Shown piece by piece: positions 44,073 through 53,130 of a DNA stretch of 64,000 nucleotides (its first letter is position 1; each line of letters opens with the position of its first letter). The DNA comes from JAFALK01 sp042701975 (lineage in GTDB: Bacteria > Pseudomonadota > Gammaproteobacteria > Burkholderiales > Burkholderiaceae_C), in NCBI GenBank assembly GCA_042701975.1, contig CP170561.1:4154001-4218000 (forward strand), read 5' to 3'. The notes under the pieces were generated by a model. The model had not been told where the DNA came from. It ran no database searches and saw only the letters and a program-made list of their open reading frames with translations. The position numbers were made by a program, and so were the translations under genes.

Positions 44073-46469
44073 TTAAACCGACGGAGCGCGCTGCACGGGC
44101 TGGGTAGCCGGGTGCATGTGGACGGCGGCATCAGCCGGCTGTTGCTGCGCGGGGCGCACGCCGGAGAGCGCGGCCAGCACCTGGTCGCGCGGGCCATCCA
44201 TGACCATGCGGCCGGAGTCCACGACGATGATGCGGTTCACCAGTTCCAGCACGGCCGGACGGTGCGTGACAACGACGAAAGTGCACTGCCCCGCCGCATC
44301 GCGCAGCTGGCGCAGGAAGGCCATTTCAGACTGCGCGTCCATGGAGCTGGTGGGTTCGTCCATCAGCAGGATCTGCGGCTTGGCCACAAGTGCGCGAGCC
44401 AGCGCGACGAGCTGGCGCTGGCCGCCTGACAGCAGGCCGCCCATTTCGCCCACCGGCAGGTCCCAGCCCATCGGGTGGCCGGCCACGACGCGGTCCAGGC
44501 CCGTGAGCTGGGCCACGTCGACGAGGCGCTGGCTGTCGATGGGGCGGCCCATCACGACGTTGTCGCGCAGGCTGCCGTGGAACAGGCGCGGCTCTTGCGA
44601 GACGAAGCCGATCTTGTGGCGGTATTCGGCTGGGTCGATCTGGCGCAGGTCGATGCCTTCCAGCTCCACCATGCCTTCGGTCGGCTGGTACAGGCCCGCG
44701 AGCAGGCGCAGGATCGTGGACTTGCCGCTGCCGATGCGGCCGAGGATGGCAATACGCTCGCCCTCGTTGACGCGCAGCGTGACGTTCTTCAGCACCTTGG
44801 GGCCAAGCTGACCGACCATCTGCATGGGGTTCACGCCCGGCGTGGGTGCCATCGGATAGGCAAAGCCGACGTCGTTCAGGCCCATGCGGCCGGTCACTTG
44901 CGCCAGCGGCACGTAGTTGCGCTGGCCATCGCGCTCGGTCGGCGCATTCATGATGTGGTTGAGCGACATCATCGCGGCGCGCGCGCCCTGGTAGCGCGTG
45001 GCCAGACCGACGACGCTGGACAGCGGCATGGTGGCGCGGCCGGCGAACATCACGGCGCCGAGCAGCGAGCCGGCAGAGATTTGTCCGTCGTGAATCAAGT
45101 AGACGCCCACCACCAGCATCACGAGGTTGATCAGCTGCTGCAGCGTCATCGCCAGGTTCATGCCCCAGCTGGAATAGGTGCGCGAACGCAGGCCGCTCTC
45201 GGCAGCCAGCGCGGTGCTGTGTTCGTAGCGCTTGAGGAAGCGGCCTTGCGCGCCCGAGGTCTTCAGGTCTTCCAGGCCCTCGATGGCCTCGACCAGCGTG
45301 CCGTGCAGGTCGGCCATCTCGGCCATGTTCTCGCGCATGGCGCGGCGCAGCTGACCCTGGATGGCCAGGCTGATCAGGAGGATGAGCGGGATTGCCAGCA
45401 CCAGCACCCAGCCCAGCGGCCCGCCGATCACGAAGGTCATCGCCACGAAGATGACGATGAAGGGCACGTCCGTCAGCGCCGACATCGTGGCCGAGGTGAA
45501 GAAATCGCGCACGATTTCCACCTGGGCCAGGTAGTGGGCATAACTGCCTGCCGAAGCGGGCTTGTGTTCCATGCGCACGCCCAGCGTCTGACGGAACAGC
45601 TTGGCGCCGATGATCAGGTCCACCTTGCGGCCGGCCAGGTCGATCAGATGCGCGCGCAGCTGGCGCGAGAACAGGTCGAAGGCCAGCGCCAGCGCGGCGC
45701 CGATGGCCAGCGTCCACAGCGTGACCATGGCCTGATGCGGGATCACCTTGTCGTAGATGACCGAGGTGACCAGGCCCGAGACCAGCATCAGCACGTTGGA
45801 CAGCAGGGCCGCCATCATGGCCGAGCGGTAGTACGGGATGAAGCGCTTGAGCGTACTCCACAGCCAGTGCGATTCGCCAACGGCCAGCAGCGGCGCCTCG
45901 TGCGGATTGCGGCTAGCGGCCTGGCTCTGCTGCTGCGGCGTGACCACCATGACGAAGCCGCTGTACTCGGGCTCCAGCTCGGGCGTGGTCGCCGTGACGG
46001 CAGCGGCGCCTTCGTGATTCAGGCCGGGGAAAATGACTTCGAAGCGGCCCGGACCGTTGCCGTCGCCATCGTCCAGGCGCTTGACCAGCACGCAGGCATC
46101 GCCACCCTTGAGCAGCAGCACGGCCGGCAGCAGCAGCGGGTTGATGTCGTCGATGCTCTTGCGCAGCAAGCCGGCGTTGTAGCCGGCGTCGCGCATCACG
46201 CGCAGGCCCTGGTCCGGCGCAAGCACGCCGTCCACGGGCGCCCCGGCGCGCAGGGATTCGGGGGAACGGGCCGCGCCGTGGTGGCGGGTCAGCCAGGAGA
46301 GCGCCTGCAGCAGCGGATCCGTGGCAGGCTGGTCGGCCAGACCCTGCAGGGGATCGGGCTCGGGCCGGCCGTTGCCCTGGCTCGCATCTGCGGCCAGGCG
46401 GAGGCCCTTCCCGGCGGCCTTGGAAGGCTTGCCGTTGTCGAAGAAGGTGTCGCGGCGCTGGCTGGACAT
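44073..46469 (-). CDS. Type I secretion ABC transporter (LapB/HlyB-like)
   Basis: A 798-aa exporter. Residues about 60-185 form a C39-peptidase-like domain without the catalytic cysteine motif, as in exporters of large RTX adhesins and toxins. The membrane domain covers about 205-500. The ATPase domain has Walker A GRIGSGKST (about 590), signature LLSGGQRQ, Walker B ILLMDEPTSSMD and the H-loop VVTHRP. An Ala/Pro/Gln/His-rich tail ends the protein. It is cotranscribed with the adaptor gene. No RTX substrate gene lies in the window. Confidence 0.9.
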   Translation of the reverse strand: MSSQRRDTFFDNGKPSKAAGKGLRLAADASQGNGRPEPDPLQGLADQPATDPLLQALSWLTRHHGAARSPESLRAGAPVDGVLAPDQGLRVMRDAGYNAGLLRKSIDDINPLLLPAVLLLKGGDACVLVKRLDDGDGNGPGRFEVIFPGLNHEGAAAVTATTPELEPEYSGFVMVVTPQQQSQAASRNPHEAPLLAVGESHWLWSTLKRFIPYYRSAMMAALLSNVLMLVSGLVTSVIYDKVIPHQAMVTLWTLAIGAALALAFDLFSRQLRAHLIDLAGRKVDLIIGAKLFRQTLGVRMEHKPASAGSYAHYLAQVEIVRDFFTSATMSALTDVPFIVIFVAMTFVIGGPLGWVLVLAIPLILLISLAIQGQLRRAMRENMAEMADLHGTLVEAIEGLEDLKTSGAQGRFLKRYEHSTALAAESGLRSRTYSSWGMNLAMTLQQLINLVMLVVGVYLIHDGQISAGSLLGAVMFAGRATMPLSSVVGLATRYQGARAAMMSLNHIMNAPTERDGQRNYVPLAQVTGRMGLNDVGFAYPMAPTPGVNPMQMVGQLGPKVLKNVTLRVNEGERIAILGRIGSGKSTILRLLAGLYQPTEGMVELEGIDLRQIDPAEYRHKIGFVSQEPRLFHGSLRDNVVMGRPIDSQRLVDVAQLTGLDRVVAGHPMGWDLPVGEMGGLLSGGQRQLVALARALVAKPQILLMDEPTSSMDAQSEMAFLRQLRDAAGQCTFVVVTHRPAVLELVNRIIVVDSGRMVMDGPRDQVLAALSGVRPAQQQPADAAVHMHPATQPVQRAPSV

Positions 46470-46497
46470 AACTTGTTACTTCAGCGTAAACCCGACT

Positions 46498-48387
46498 TTA
46501 CCGCTTCGGCATGGATTGGAGTTCGCGTTCCCGCTGCTCCAGGGCCATGGTCTCGAAGTTGGCCTCGATGTCGCGCACCGTGGCCGGGATGTCGAACAGC
46601 GGGGAGCCGCGGCCATGCTCGCGCAGGAAGCGCTTGTGCGACCAGGCGCGGGCCGGATTGCGGCCGATCTGCACGGCGCGCTCTTCGTACTCGGCCAGGC
46701 TGAAGGTCACCAGATCCGGCAGGCCTACGGCGCTGAGCAGGCTGCCCGCCATGCGCGAGATGTAGCTGCGGCCCGAGTACGTGAGGATGGGCGTGCCCAC
46801 CCACAGGCAGTCGTTGGCGGTCGTGCCGGCGTTGTAGGGGAAGGTGTCCAGCACCAGGTCGGCCAGCTGGAAGCGGGCCAGGTAGTCGGCCGGCTGCACG
46901 CGCGGGGCGAAGATCAGCCGTTCGGCAGCCACGCCATGCTCGGCGGCCACGCGGATCATGTTGGCCTTGGCCCATTCGTTGTCGGCCAGCAGCCAGAGCA
47001 CGCTGTTCTCCACCTGGGCGACGATGCGCATCCAGGCGTGGAACATGTCTTCGCGGAACTTGTGGTTGTTGTTGAAGCTGCAGAAGACAAAGGCGTCTTC
47101 CGGCAGGCCGTACTGCTCGCGGGTGGGCATCTCGCCCACGGGCCGCTTGCGGTCGCTGACTTGGTAGGTGTGCTTCAGGTAGATGGGCTTTTCGGTGCAG
47201 TACGGCAGGTACTCGGGCGGCATCACGAAGCGGTCCGCAATGATCCAGTCCACGCCGGGCAGGCAAGACGTAGCCGGCAGGCCCAGGTAGCCGACTTGGA
47301 TGGGCGCGGGGCGCATGGCCAGGATGTTGGGGCGGGCGCCGTTGGTCAGGCCCTGCAGGTCGACGATCACGTCGATGCCGGCATCGGCGATCGCCTGGGC
47401 AGCCTGCTCGTCTGTCATGGCGTGCAGGCGCACGTGGTGGTCCATCGAAGCCAGGATGCGCTCGCGCAGCGGCGTGCCGTCGTCGCGGCTCCAGTCGAAG
47501 GCCCAGATCTCGAAGCGCGACTTGTCGTGCAGCTCGAACATCTCGGCCGTGAGCAGGCCCACGGCGTGCATGCACAGGTCGCCCGAGAGGTAGCCGATCC
47601 TGATCTTGCCTTCGCGGTGGCCCTGGGTCTTGGTGGCTTGCTCGTAAAGGCGAGCGTCGCTCTTCTTGACCTTTTCGTGCACGAAGCGCTGGGCCGACAT
47701 CAGCTGCAGCGCCGGGTCGTCCGTGGCGCTGAGCATCGAGAGCAGCGAAGTTGCGACCAGCAGGTTGTTGTGCGTGACCGCGCCGACCGGCTCGTAGACC
47801 GGCCAGGCGCATTGCTTCTGGCGGATGTGCACATAGTGCTGCATCACGTCGGCCTGGGTGCCCTTGATCTCCAGGCTGAGCTTCATCAGCGCGTGGGATT
47901 CGTCGTAGCGCTTGAGCACTTCCAGCAGCCGCGCCGCGTTGTTCAGTGCGTGCAGGCGCAGGTCCATCGCATCGTGCGTGTGGGTGGCCGGGTTCTCGAA
48001 AACCTCGCGCCATTCCTTCAGCGCCTCTTCGGGCTTGCCCATCTGCTCCAGCTGGTGGCCCAGGTTGAGCTTGGCCTGGGTGAAGCCCGGCAGCAGCGAC
48101 AGCGCCACGCGATAGGCCTGTTCGGCCTCGGCGTGCTTCTTGAGGCTGCCCAGCAGCGTGCCCCAGTTGAACAGCGCCACATGGCGGAAGGGCGAATCGG
48201 GCGTGCCAACGATCCAGTTCTGGTAGAGCAGGGCCGCCGCCTCGCCCATGCCCACGCCCTGCAGGGTGTTGGCGCGGTCGATGACGACTTCCAGCGGCAT
48301 GGTGCCCGCACGCGCGGCTGCGAGCAGCGCTTCAAGCTGCTGGAGAGCGGTGTTGGTCATGGGCGTGGCGGGGCTGGAAAGATCCAT
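46498..48387 (-). CDS. O-GlcNAc transferase-like glycosyltransferase (GT41) with TPRs
   Basis: A 629-aa cytoplasmic protein. Residues about 55-165 are TPR-like helices (FNWGTLLGSLKKHAEAEQAYR). The rest is the GT41 catalytic region: IGYLSGDLCMHAVG, DVIVDLQGLTNGARP, RPAPIQVGYLGLPAT, CSFNNNHKF and the UDP-binding LDTFPYNAGTTANDCLW. A second in-frame ATG at 48360 is possible. Bacterial GT41 enzymes glycosylate proteins such as adhesins and flagellins. Being 28 nt upstream of the type I exporter gene and in line with it, it may modify the exported protein (inference). Confidence 0.88.
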   Translation of the reverse strand: MDLSSPATPMTNTALQQLEALLAAARAGTMPLEVVIDRANTLQGVGMGEAAALLYQNWIVGTPDSPFRHVALFNWGTLLGSLKKHAEAEQAYRVALSLLPGFTQAKLNLGHQLEQMGKPEEALKEWREVFENPATHTHDAMDLRLHALNNAARLLEVLKRYDESHALMKLSLEIKGTQADVMQHYVHIRQKQCAWPVYEPVGAVTHNNLLVATSLLSMLSATDDPALQLMSAQRFVHEKVKKSDARLYEQATKTQGHREGKIRIGYLSGDLCMHAVGLLTAEMFELHDKSRFEIWAFDWSRDDGTPLRERILASMDHHVRLHAMTDEQAAQAIADAGIDVIVDLQGLTNGARPNILAMRPAPIQVGYLGLPATSCLPGVDWIIADRFVMPPEYLPYCTEKPIYLKHTYQVSDRKRPVGEMPTREQYGLPEDAFVFCSFNNNHKFREDMFHAWMRIVAQVENSVLWLLADNEWAKANMIRVAAEHGVAAERLIFAPRVQPADYLARFQLADLVLDTFPYNAGTTANDCLWVGTPILTYSGRSYISRMAGSLLSAVGLPDLVTFSLAEYEERAVQIGRNPARAWSHKRFLREHGRGSPLFDIPATVRDIEANFETMALEQRERELQSMPKR

Positions 48388-48544
48388 GGCGGAGCGGGCC
48401 GCCGGAAACCGTCAAAGGGCACGGCGGCAAAAGGGTCATGCAGACGGTCCGATTTTGTAGGGCCAGCCCGGGCAGGCACGGGCCGATATGGGCCCGAATT
48501 GAACCGTATTTCCTGGCCTATCGGCGGTTTCCGGCCCGGCCTTG

Positions 48545-48558
48545 AGGGGCATGCCCCT
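48545..48558. promoter_or_regulatory. Perfect 14-bp palindrome in a divergent promoter region
   Basis: AGGGGCATGCCCCT lies in the 268-nt gap between the glycosyltransferase gene and the + strand gene at 48656. It could be an operator for a dimeric regulator. No other gene was seen in 48388-48655. Confidence 0.3.
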
Positions 48559-48655
48559 GAACAGGCGGGGCAAAACGGGCTAATTCCACGGTTCAGCGCA
48601 CAGGACCGGTGCCGAGAATGCGACGCCATCACCCTTGCCTCTCCCTGACAGGTCC

Positions 48656-49051
48656 ATGCTCAACAGCCTGCGCTCGCGCTGGAATCTCTCGCTGCTGACC
48701 CGGCCTTCAGCGCCTTCTGCGCCCTCGGCCGTGCCGGGCAGCGGCGCACCGTCCACGCGGCCGCCCCGGAGCAATTCGGGCCTGCGGGCCGCAGCCGACA
48801 CCGCCGCCCTGCTCCCGGCCGCCCGCGCCGCCTTCGAGCAGGCGCTGGAAGGCCTGGCCGGCGAAGGCTTCATCACCCAGCGTGGCGCCATCCGTCGCGC
48901 CTGCAGCCTGCAGGACCTCTGGCACCTGCGCACCGCGCTCTACAACGAAATTGCGGTGCAGATGGCGCAGAGCGTGGCCGAGCAGCGGCTGGCCGCGCTC
49001 AACGGCTACTTCGACCCAGCCAATCCAGCGAATCAGGGCGCGCCGAGATAG
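48656..49051 (+). CDS. Protein of unknown function
   Basis: A 131-aa protein without a signal peptide. The first half is Ser/Pro/Arg-rich and probably disordered; residues about 55-125 look helical (AARAAFEQALEGLAGEGF, LWHLRTALYNEIAVQMA). The ATG at 48656 is preferred over an upstream TTG (48635). It ends 19 nt inside the convergent gene. No known family. Confidence 0.6.
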   Translation: MLNSLRSRWNLSLLTRPSAPSAPSAVPGSGAPSTRPPRSNSGLRAAADTAALLPAARAAFEQALEGLAGEGFITQRGAIRRACSLQDLWHLRTALYNEIAVQMAQSVAEQRLAALNGYFDPANPANQGAPR

Positions 49052-49542
49052 TCCTGCTTGCCGATGCTGACGCCGGCGTGGCGCAGCAGCGCATACGCCG
49101 TCGTCACGTGGAAGTAGAAGTTCGGCGTGGCGAAGTGCTTGAGGTAGACCTCGCCCGTGAACTTGTACGGATCGCCCTGGCGGCGCGGCACGGTGATCTC
49201 GCGCTCCTCACTGCCGTCGATGGCCGAGGCCGGGACGGACTTCACGTAATCGAGCGTCTTCTGGATACGGGCGATCAGCTCGTCGAAGGTGGCTTCGTTG
49301 TCTTCCCAGCTCGGTGCGGTCTGGCCAGCCAGGCGGGCCACGCAGCCCTTGGCGGCGTCGCTGGCGATCTGGATCTGGCGCGCGAACGGCAGCATGTCCG
49401 GTGCCAGGCGCAGCGTCATGTAGTTGACGGTGTCGAACTTCTTCGCTTCGGCATGGGCCTTGGCGGCCTCCATCCACTTGAGCATGTTGCCGAGCATGCG
49501 TGCAAAGACCGGCACGCTGGCGCTGTACATGGAAATCGTCAT
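49033..49542 (-). CDS. DUF1993 family protein
   Basis: A 169-aa protein of a helical-bundle family related to DinB-like proteins. Typical start MTISMYSASVPVFARMLGNM, RLAPDMLPFARQIQIASD in the middle and YFHVTTAYALLRHAGVSIGK at the end. GGAG 10 nt before the ATG supports the start at 49542. Function unknown. Confidence 0.82.
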   Translation of the reverse strand: MTISMYSASVPVFARMLGNMLKWMEAAKAHAEAKKFDTVNYMTLRLAPDMLPFARQIQIASDAAKGCVARLAGQTAPSWEDNEATFDELIARIQKTLDYVKSVPASAIDGSEEREITVPRRQGDPYKFTGEVYLKHFATPNFYFHVTTAYALLRHAGVSIGKQDYLGAP

Positions 49543-49630
49543 GGTTTGTCTCCAGGGGTAAATATCAAGGCGGCGGATGCTAGCGGCTTGCCGAAACCCT
49601 TGCAGACCTAGGCACAATGTTCGTCAAGCC

Positions 49631-50638
49631 ATGAACATCATCATTCTTGACGACTACCAGGACGCCGTTCGAAAGTTGCGCTGCGCGTCCAAGCTCGAAC
49701 AGTTCAACGCCAAGGTCTTCACCAACACGGTCAAGGGCATCGGCCAGCTCTCGGTGCGGCTGCGCGACGCCGAGGTGATCGTGGCGATCCGCGAGCGCAC
49801 GCATTTCAATCGCCAGCTGCTCGAGAAGCTGCCGCGGCTCAAGCTGATCGCGCAGACCGGCCGCGCCGGACCGCACATTGACGTGGAAGCCTGCACGCGG
49901 CTCGGCATTGCCGTGTCCGAGGGCGTGGGTTCGCCGACGGCACCGGCCGAGCTGACCTGGGCGCTGATCATGGCCTCCATGCGCCGCCTGCCGCAGTACA
50001 TCGGCAACCTCAAGCACGGCGCCTGGCAGCAGGCCGGGCTCAAGGCCGGCTCCATGCCGCCCAACTTCGGCCTCGGCTCGGTGCTCAAGGGCAAGACGCT
50101 GGGCCTGTGGGGCTACGGCCGCATCGGCAGCCTGGTAGCGGGCTACGGCCGTGCCTTCGGCATGACAGTGCGCGTCTGGGGCAGCGAGGCTTCGCGCCTC
50201 AAGGCCCAGGCCGACGGCTTTGAAGCGGCCGCCAGCCGCGAAGAGCTGTTCGAGACCAGCGATGTGCTCTCCCTGCACCTGCGCCTCTCCGACGAAACCC
50301 GCGGCGTGGTCAAGGCCGACGACCTGGCGCTGATGAAGCCCACCGCCCTGATCGTCAACACCTCGCGCGCCGAGCTGGTGGAAGACACGGCCCTCGTTGC
50401 CGCCCTGAACCGCGGCCGGCCCGGCATGGCGGCGGTGGACGTGTTCGAGTCCGAACCGATCCTGCAGGGCCACCAGCTGCTGCGCCTAGAAAACGCCGTG
50501 TGCACACCGCACATCGGCTACGTCGAACAAGACAGTTATGAGATGTACTTCTCCGCTGCCTTCGACAACGTGCTGGCCTACATCAACGGCGCGCCCACCA
50601 ACATCGTCAATCCGGAAGCGCTGAAAGTCATTCGATGA
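49631..50638 (+). CDS. D-2-hydroxyacid dehydrogenase
   Basis: NAD(P)-dependent oxidoreductase of 335 aa. The cofactor-binding motif GLWGYGRIGSLVAGYGRAFG lies near residue 155; the catalytic Arg is in NTSRAELVE (about 243), with Glu in VFESEP and His in TPHIGYVE (about 300). N-terminal DDYQDAVRKL resembles phosphoglycerate-dehydrogenase-like members. It overlaps the transporter gene downstream by 4 nt, so the enzyme and the transporter pair may share a substrate or control. Confidence 0.88.
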   Translation: MNIIILDDYQDAVRKLRCASKLEQFNAKVFTNTVKGIGQLSVRLRDAEVIVAIRERTHFNRQLLEKLPRLKLIAQTGRAGPHIDVEACTRLGIAVSEGVGSPTAPAELTWALIMASMRRLPQYIGNLKHGAWQQAGLKAGSMPPNFGLGSVLKGKTLGLWGYGRIGSLVAGYGRAFGMTVRVWGSEASRLKAQADGFEAAASREELFETSDVLSLHLRLSDETRGVVKADDLALMKPTALIVNTSRAELVEDTALVAALNRGRPGMAAVDVFESEPILQGHQLLRLENAVCTPHIGYVEQDSYEMYFSAAFDNVLAYINGAPTNIVNPEALKVIR

Positions 50639-51192
50639 GTCGTGCGCAGCCCCAGTCGTTGATCCAGCTGTTCCGGGTCTTCAACCGGTTGGCGCTTCAA
50701 GGCTTCGGCGGCGTGCTGCCCGTGGCACGCCATGTGCTCGTGGATGAGGAAGGCTGGCTGGACAGCGACGAGTTTGTCGAGCTGCTGGCCATCTGCCAGG
50801 TCATGCCCGGACCCAACATCATCAACGTCTCGCTGATGTTCGGCTACCGCCACTTCGGCCTGCGCGGCGCCTTCGCGGCGGTCGCCGGCATGATGGTCGT
50901 GCCTGCCATGATCGTCCTCGTCCTGGCCCTGCTGTACGGCCATCTGGCCCAGCATCCGGTCGTCGTCAACGCGGTGCGCGGCATGGGCGCGGTTTCGGCC
51001 GGCCTGATCACCAGCACCGGCCTGAAGATGGCGCCGGCGCTGATGAAGAACCCGATGGGCCGCACCATGGCCTTGGGTCTGGCGGTGCTGACGGCCTTCT
51101 GCATGCTGTGGCTGCACCTGCCGCTGCTGGCCGTGGTGCTGCCGATCGGCGCCTTGGGCTGGGCGCTGGCGTGGAGAGGGACTCCCGCATGA
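50635..51192 (+). CDS. Chromate-type transporter, first half (CHR family)
   Basis: A 185-aa membrane protein corresponding to one half of ChrA: LALQGFGGVLPVARHVLVDE, then CQVMPGPNIINVSLMFGY, the conserved PGPN motif, and 5-6 hydrophobic segments. Short CHR proteins usually work as heterodimeric pairs encoded side by side, as here. The family exports chromate in some bacteria, but many members have unknown anion substrates. Confidence 0.87.
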   Translation: MSRAQPQSLIQLFRVFNRLALQGFGGVLPVARHVLVDEEGWLDSDEFVELLAICQVMPGPNIINVSLMFGYRHFGLRGAFAAVAGMMVVPAMIVLVLALLYGHLAQHPVVVNAVRGMGAVSAGLITSTGLKMAPALMKNPMGRTMALGLAVLTAFCMLWLHLPLLAVVLPIGALGWALAWRGTPA

Positions 51193-51743
51193 GCTGGCAC
51201 CTCGGCTGGAACGAATTCCTCGCCCTCTTCGGCTACTTCGCCTCGCTCTCACTCGTCACGGTCGGCGGCCCCATCACCACAGCGCCGGGCATGCACCGCT
51301 TCCTGGTCGACCAACAGCACTGGCTGACCGACACGCAGTTCACCGTCTCCATCTCGCTTGCCCAAGCCGCACCGGGGCCGAACGTGCTCTTCGTGACCCT
51401 GCTCGGCTGGAACGTGGCCGGGCCGCTGGGCGCGCTGGCCACCACGGTCGGCATCATGGGCCCTTCGACCATCCTCGTGCTGCTGGCCAGCCACTGGGTG
51501 CACGAGCACCGCCAGCGCCGCGGCGTGCGCGCCTTCAAGACCGGGCTCGCGCCGCTGACCGTGGGCCTGACCTTCGCCACCGGCTGCGTGCTCGCCCTGC
51601 CCTTCGTGCGCGGCGCGGGCGGCCCGACGATCGGCGCGGTGGGGCTGATCGGGCTGACGATCGTGCTGGATCAGAAGACCAAGATCTCACCGGCCTGGAT
51701 GGTGCTGGCGGGCGGTGTGATCGGGGCTATGGGGCTGGTCTGA
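51189..51743 (+). CDS. Chromate-type transporter, second half (CHR family)
   Basis: The 184-aa partner of the preceding gene, overlapping it by 4 nt. It has the homologous SLVTVGGPITTAPGMHRFLV and AQAAPGPNVLFVTLLGW (PGPN) motifs. It converges with, and overlaps by 17 nt, the histidine kinase gene. Confidence 0.87.
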   Translation: MSWHLGWNEFLALFGYFASLSLVTVGGPITTAPGMHRFLVDQQHWLTDTQFTVSISLAQAAPGPNVLFVTLLGWNVAGPLGALATTVGIMGPSTILVLLASHWVHEHRQRRGVRAFKTGLAPLTVGLTFATGCVLALPFVRGAGGPTIGAVGLIGLTIVLDQKTKISPAWMVLAGGVIGAMGLV

Positions 51744-53130
51744 ACACGACCCGCACGCGCAATCCGCGCGCACCGTCCGGCCGGTCTTCCAGCAGCAACT
51801 GCGCACCGAACGCGCGAGCCGCCTCACGTACGATGGCCAGTCCCAGACCCGTGCCTTCGGTATCCGGCGAAGCGCGGTAGAAGCGCTCGAAAACCTGCTC
51901 GCGCAGCTCGGGCGCGATGCCAGGGCCACTGTCGTCGAGGGCCAGCACGATTTCGTCGCTATGGCGAGCCAAGGCCAGCGTGACCTGCCCGCCCTCTTCC
52001 GTGTACCGCAAGGCGTTGTCCAGCAGATTGGCCAGCAGCGCGTCGAGCAGCGCAGGTTGGGCGAGCACCATCAAGGAGGCTTCCAGGGCTTCCAGGCCCA
52101 GGTCGATGCGGCGCCGGTCGGCCAGGGCCGAGAGCTGCTCCATCACCTTGATCGCCGTGGCCGAGAGGTCCACAGATTCGAGCCGCGCGCCCACGTCGTG
52201 CTGCTCGGCCTGGGCCAGCAGCAAGAGCTTGTTCGTCACAGCCACCAGCCGGCGGTTGCTGGCCTGCATCTCCTGCCACATGGCGTCCATGTCGGCGCGG
52301 CGCTCCGGCCAGTCTTCGTCCTTGCGGTGGCTGCGCGTGTAGCGGGCAAATTCGATCTGGCTGGCCTGCAGAGCCAGCGGCGTGCGCAGCTGGTGGGCGG
52401 CATCGGCGATGAAGCGGCGCTGCGCCTCGGAGTGCTCGCGCAGCTGTTCGGTGAAGGCGTTGAGCGTGTCGGCCACGGGGCGCAGTTCGCGGTGCAGGTC
52501 AGAGGCATCAACCTGCAGGTCCAGGTGCAGCGGGTCTTTGCGGCGCAACTGCCTGCTCAAGCGCATCAGCGGGCGCAGCTCCAGCGTCAGCGCCCCGATG
52601 GCGAGAGCGCCGGCCAGGCCCAGCGCGACGAGCAGGTAGACCACGCTGGGCCACCAGAGCTTGAGCCGCATGGCGTCGCGGCTGCGCTGGGTCTTGCCCA
52701 CGGCGATGCTCACGACCTGCGCGCTGCCCAGCTCGTACATCGAGCGCCGCGTGAAGACCACGCGCAATTCCTGGCCCTCGAAGGCGGCGTCATACCACTG
52801 CGGATCAGCCACATTGCCGGCCGCAGGCTGAGGAAAGTGCTCGGAGCCGGCCAGGATCCGGCCGTCCGAGCCGATCACGCTCAGGAAGACTTGGTCGCGC
52901 TCCGGCGAGGCGAACAGGCTCAGTGCCGAGGGCGGCACGCTGGCGGCGATGTTGTCGCCTTCCCAGATCAGGCGGTCGGACAGCACCTGGGCCGAGGACA
53001 GCAGGTCGTGGTCCTGCACGTAGTCGGCCACGGCGGTGGCGTTCTTCCAGGAGAGCCAGCCGCAGATGCCCACGAAGACGGACATCGGCAGCAGCAGCCA
53101 CAGCAGCAGCCGCAGGCGCAGGCTAGGCAT
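51727..53130 (-). CDS. Sensor histidine kinase (TctE-like)
   Basis: A 467-aa membrane kinase: helix at about 7-27, a periplasmic sensor domain (about 28-155), a second helix (about 160-182), a HAMP-like linker, and a dimerisation domain with phospho-acceptor His in DAAHQLRTPL (about residue 246). The ATPase domain has N box NLLDNALRY, G1 LDDSGPGI and G2 GTGLGLAIV. The sensor domain is of the type found in tricarboxylate sensors. It overlaps its response regulator by 8 nt. Confidence 0.9.
   Translation of the reverse strand: MPSLRLRLLLWLLLPMSVFVGICGWLSWKNATAVADYVQDHDLLSSAQVLSDRLIWEGDNIAASVPPSALSLFASPERDQVFLSVIGSDGRILAGSEHFPQPAAGNVADPQWYDAAFEGQELRVVFTRRSMYELGSAQVVSIAVGKTQRSRDAMRLKLWWPSVVYLLVALGLAGALAIGALTLELRPLMRLSRQLRRKDPLHLDLQVDASDLHRELRPVADTLNAFTEQLREHSEAQRRFIADAAHQLRTPLALQASQIEFARYTRSHRKDEDWPERRADMDAMWQEMQASNRRLVAVTNKLLLLAQAEQHDVGARLESVDLSATAIKVMEQLSALADRRRIDLGLEALEASLMVLAQPALLDALLANLLDNALRYTEEGGQVTLALARHSDEIVLALDDSGPGIAPELREQVFERFYRASPDTEGTGLGLAIVREAARAFGAQLLLEDRPDGARGLRVRVVFRPAP

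Noticed and set aside
44475..46703. A 742-codon plus-strand frame opposite the type I exporter
   Set aside because: His/Gln/Arg-rich shadow; the exporter frame carries all ABC motifs.
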